Shown: positions 30,673 through 33,281 of the stretch, piece by piece
Layout of the letters: each line of letters begins with the position of its first letter
How positions within the stretch are numbered: the first letter of the stretch is position 1
Assembly (NCBI GenBank): GCA_022843445.1
Contig: JALHNS010000028.1
Coordinates: 1-33,281 of the forward strand
DNA: 33,281 nt
DNA from: Gemmata sp.
GTDB taxonomy: Bacteria; Planctomycetota; Planctomycetia; Gemmatales; Gemmataceae
Direction: 5' to 3'
Made by a program: the position numbers and the translations under genes
The notes under the pieces: model-generated
What the model was told of the DNA's origin: nothing
What the model saw: the letters and a program-made list of their open reading frames with translations, nothing else
Database searches by the model: none

Positions 30673-32394
30673 TCAGGCCGGGAGAACGATTCGGAACCCG
30701 ACCGCGAAGTTACGGAACGATGGCTTGCTGCGGTCGCGGTAGGCCGAGCGCGCGACGGCTCCGCTCCGGCACCACGCGCCGCCGCGTACGACGCGGAACT
30801 TGCTCGTGGTCGGGTCGCACACCGGGTCCGTCTCGGGTGCATCCCGATAGAAGCCGGGATCGTACCCGTCCGCGCACCACTCGTACACGTTGCCGTGAAC
30901 GTCGCACAGGCCCCACGGGTGCGGGTAGCTCGTGTAGTACCAGCCGACTTGCGTGGTCGTTTGCAGGTACGGTCCTGCTTCGGCGGTACCGTAGGGCGAG
31001 ATGCCGCGGCAGTTCGCCTGCCTCCCGTTCAGGGCGGTTCCGAAGTAGAACGGCGTGGCGGTGCCGCCGCGCGCCGCGTACTCCCATTCGGCTTCGGTGG
31101 GCAGGCGCGCGGCGGTGCCGGTTTGCGCGCGCACCGCTTCGCAGAAACTGACCGCGTCGTCCCAACTCACGTTTTCAACCGGCAGTTGGTCGCCTTTGAA
31201 GTGACTCGGATCGGTCCCCATCACCGCTCGCCATTGCGCTTGCGTAACGGGTGTCAGGCCCATGTAAAACCCGCGCGCGAGCGTGACCCGGTGGAGCGCT
31301 TCGTCGGCCCGGCGGAGCGCTTCGGTCTCCGGGCTACCCATCATAAACGTACCCGGCGGGCAGTACACCGCGGGCAGCGGGATGCCGCCGCGGAGGCACA
31401 GCTCGGTGCGCGCTCCGACGGAGCGGGGTGGCCCGGCTGCGAGTTCGGCCGTGCTGCCCACAGCGGCGAGCGTCTCTCGGGTCGTCTTCGGGCGCGCGGC
31501 GGGCGGCTCACGGGCTATGCGCTCGAGCGCCTCGACCAGCGCGGCCGCGGTCGCGTACCGCTCGGTCGGTTCCTTGCGCAGTGCCGTCTGGCAAATCGCG
31601 TCCACGTCGGTCCCGATCCCGGTACGAACCGCAGAGGGCGGATCCGGTTTCGTGTTGACGTGGGCGTACATCAGCGCGAGCGGCTCTTTCGTCCCGAACG
31701 GTTGTTGCCCGGTGAGCAGTTCGTACAGGATCACGCCGAGCGCGTACACGTCGGCCGTTGGGCCGATGGTGCCGGCTTTGGTGCCGTCGCCGAACTGTTC
31801 GGGCGACATGTACGCCGGCGTGCCGGACACCCCGCCGCTGGCCTGCGCGCCGGGCGCGAGCAGTCGCGCCAGCCCGAAATCCGTGATGAGGTAGTCGTTC
31901 CGTTTCGCGTCGTACAGAACGTTGCCGGGCTTCAGGTCGCGGTGAACGATCTGCTCCTCGTGGGCTTCGGCCAACCCGCGGGCCACCTTCAACACGATCG
32001 CCACCGCTTCGAGCGGTGGCAGGCCGTTCGGCGCGGCGGCGATCACGTCGGCGAGGGTGCCGCCGCTGACGTACCGCGACACGATGTACGGCACTCCATC
32101 GGCCGTACCGACTTCGTACACTGGGCACACGTTCGGGTGCGATAGCCGCGCCGCGGCTTTCGCCTCGCGTACGAATTTGTCGCGGGTGGCAGCTTCGATG
32201 CCTCGCGGCACCTTCAGGGCCACCTCGCGGTCGAGTTCGGGGTCGAACGCGCGGTACACAGAGCCGTAGGTGCCGCGGCCCACCTGTTCGCGCACCTCGA
32301 ACCGCCCGATTTTCAGGGGCGCTGTGGCGGAATCGGCGCGCGGGCGGCGCGCCTGCTGTTCCGGTGTCGCGGGTTGGGTGCTGTTCTCTTCCAC
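30673..32394 (-). CDS. Serine/threonine protein kinase fused to an FGE-sulfatase-like domain
   Basis: A 573-residue protein. Residues 32-295 are a complete Hanks-type kinase: glycine loop GRGTYGSVY (39-47), Lys61, Glu77, HRDLKPGN (151-158), DFG (172-174) and GTPAYMSPE (191-199). A Pro/Ala/Thr linker follows. Residues 338-572 are a formylglycine-generating-enzyme (SUMF1)-like domain: PAVYCPPGTFMMGSP, LPTEAEWEYAARGG, WGLCDVHGNVYEWC and RVVRGGAWC. The catalytic Cys pair of true formylglycine-generating enzymes is not present; only Cys542 follows the RGGAW turn. The domain is probably a ligand-binding or catalytic variant. No membrane segment is seen. GTG 32394 has AGGTGAG upstream. Such fusions are common in planctomycetes. 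Confidence 0.9.
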   Translation of the reverse strand: MEENSTQPATPEQQARRPRADSATAPLKIGRFEVREQVGRGTYGSVYRAFDPELDREVALKVPRGIEAATRDKFVREAKAAARLSHPNVCPVYEVGTADGVPYIVSRYVSGGTLADVIAAAPNGLPPLEAVAIVLKVARGLAEAHEEQIVHRDLKPGNVLYDAKRNDYLITDFGLARLLAPGAQASGGVSGTPAYMSPEQFGDGTKAGTIGPTADVYALGVILYELLTGQQPFGTKEPLALMYAHVNTKPDPPSAVRTGIGTDVDAICQTALRKEPTERYATAAALVEALERIAREPPAARPKTTRETLAAVGSTAELAAGPPRSVGARTELCLRGGIPLPAVYCPPGTFMMGSPETEALRRADEALHRVTLARGFYMGLTPVTQAQWRAVMGTDPSHFKGDQLPVENVSWDDAVSFCEAVRAQTGTAARLPTEAEWEYAARGGTATPFYFGTALNGRQANCRGISPYGTAEAGPYLQTTTQVGWYYTSYPHPWGLCDVHGNVYEWCADGYDPGFYRDAPETDPVCDPTTSKFRVVRGGAWCRSGAVARSAYRDRSKPSFRNFAVGFRIVLPA

Positions 32395-32616
32395 GGCTCA
32401 CCTGTCGCGGCTTCTCTCGATGATACACTCCGTACGGCGCGAAGGCGAAGAACTCGCTTATCGGCCCTGTGGCGGGTGCGAATCTTGTTGCTAGGATTTT
32501 CTCCGCGACAACGCACGTTGAACGACTCGTGATCGCAGGAAGGGGCGCGGTCTCGGAAGCGCCCAACAGCGCCGCGCGCTTCGTGCCTCAACCGAACCCC
32601 GCGCGCTCGCTCGCCC
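32395..32616. promoter_or_regulatory. Intergenic region between Sel1 and kinase genes
   Basis: 222 bases on the same strand between the Sel1-repeat stop (32617) and the kinase GTG start (32394). A promoter for the kinase gene may lie here. No repeat, terminator or confident box is seen. Confidence 0.3.
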
Positions 32617-33281
32617 TTACCGCTTCCTTCTGGTCAATCGCTCGATACTCTTGGCCGCGCCCGCGTGGCCCTTTGCAGCCGCGATCTTGTACCAGCGCAG
32701 CGCTTCCTTCGCGTCCGCCGGCACGCCGCGACCGGCTTCGTAGTGCTCGCCGAGCGTGTTCGCGGCGTCTGCGTTGCCCTGCGCCGCGGCCTTCAAGTAC
32801 CACTCGCGGGCCAGCGCGGTGCTCGCCGCTACGCCTTGACCCAAGTCGTATTGCAGGCCCAACGTGAATTGCGCCACTTCGTGACCCTGCGCGGCGGCCT
32901 TCTCGATCCAGTCGTGCGCCGAAACGTAGTCCTGCTTCACCCCGCGGCCCAAGCGGTACAGCACACCCAGCGCGTACTGCGCGCCCGCGTGCCCGGCCTT
33001 CGCCGCGCGCTCGTACCACTCCTTCGCGCCCGCGAAGTCGCGGGTGCTGTCGCACAGTTCGCCCAGCGCGAACGACGCCTCCGCGACCGTCGATTGCTGC
33101 GTGCCGATCCGGTCCTCGGTGGTGTCACCGTCCGCGAACCGTGCGGCCCGTTCGTACCACTCGCGCGCGAGCTTGGTGTTCGCTGCGGTGCCGGTGCCGG
33201 TGCGGTGCAAGCGGCCCAGCGCCAGCGCCGCGCCCGCGTGCCCGGCTTCGGCCGCGGCGTGGTACAGCTTCAGCGCCGCGG
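32617..33281 (-). CDS. Sel1-repeat protein, 5' end outside window
   Basis: The frame is open to the right edge, so the N-terminus is missing; at least 220 residues are visible. The protein consists of tandem Sel1-like (SLR) repeats of about 36 residues with the pattern Ala-Gly-x-Ala-x-Ala-Gln-x-x-Leu-Gly and Gly-x-Gly-Val: for example HAGAQYALGVLYRLGRGVKQ, HEVAQFTLGLQYDLGQGVAA and NADAANTLGEHYEAGRGVPA. It ends in a basic tail (SIERLTRRKR). Sel1 proteins act as scaffolds in signalling and secretion. Its position directly upstream of the kinase-FGE gene suggests a partnership, but this is only contextual. Confidence 0.88.
   Translation of the reverse strand, partial: AALKLYHAAAEAGHAGAALALGRLHRTGTGTAANTKLAREWYERAARFADGDTTEDRIGTQQSTVAEASFALGELCDSTRDFAGAKEWYERAAKAGHAGAQYALGVLYRLGRGVKQDYVSAHDWIEKAAAQGHEVAQFTLGLQYDLGQGVAASTALAREWYLKAAAQGNADAANTLGEHYEAGRGVPADAKEALRWYKIAAAKGHAGAAKSIERLTRRKR

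Overview
The window is a GC-rich bacterial chromosome segment, most likely from a planctomycete of the Gemmataceae (Gemmata-like). Four features support this: a DUF1549/DUF1553 protein next to a DUF1501 protein, a 'TEAEWL' family gene that I know from Gemmata genomes, a serine/threonine kinase fused to a formylglycine-generating-enzyme (FGE)-like domain, and many small exported proteins of unknown function. No phage, insertion sequence, CRISPR array or rRNA is visible. There is one tRNA, tRNA-Leu(UAG). No gene-free stretch exceeds about 300 bases.

Layout. 1-2330 is an accessory zone: the end of an exported protein, then two small overlapping gene pairs on the minus strand (a 69-aa protein with a retropepsin-like aspartic protease; two unknown proteins), in DNA that reads less GC-rich than the rest. 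2536-7696 is a tight six-gene operon for a CDP-activated, probably C-methylated 6-deoxysugar (glucose-1-phosphate cytidylyltransferase, CDP-glucose 4,6-dehydratase, C-methyltransferase, 3,5-epimerase, reductase, CmcI-like enzyme). It converges on and overlaps a glycosyltransferase gene. 9189-16705 is mostly minus strand: a frameshifted TEAEWL gene, a GDSL hydrolase, a PQQ propeller with a HEAT-type partner, a PSP1 protein with a TPR-Fe(2+)-trafficking fusion, an exported two-module protein, tRNA-Leu and an exported phosphatase. 16867-20023 holds a membrane glycosyltransferase-like protein, SurE and a LolA-like protein. 20246-24125 is the DUF1549/DUF1553 plus DUF1501 pair. 24222-30656 holds a broken HNH nuclease with its small partner, an EamA protein, SerS, a DinB-fold protein, citrate synthase, a lipoprotein and a bacterial relative of animal CRTAC1. 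30673-33281 holds the kinase-FGE fusion and a Sel1-repeat protein that runs off the edge.

How parts work together. The sugar operon reads as a complete route from glucose-1-phosphate to a modified CDP-sugar, with transferases nearby to attach it to a surface glycan. Six gene junctions use four-base start/stop overlaps (GTGA or ATGA), so translational coupling is common here. Eight intergenic inverted repeats of unrelated sequence each lie a few to about 25 bases after a stop codon. They look like a shared type of transcript-end structure rather than conventional U-tract terminators. Two genes, both from accessory families, carry several frameshifts each.
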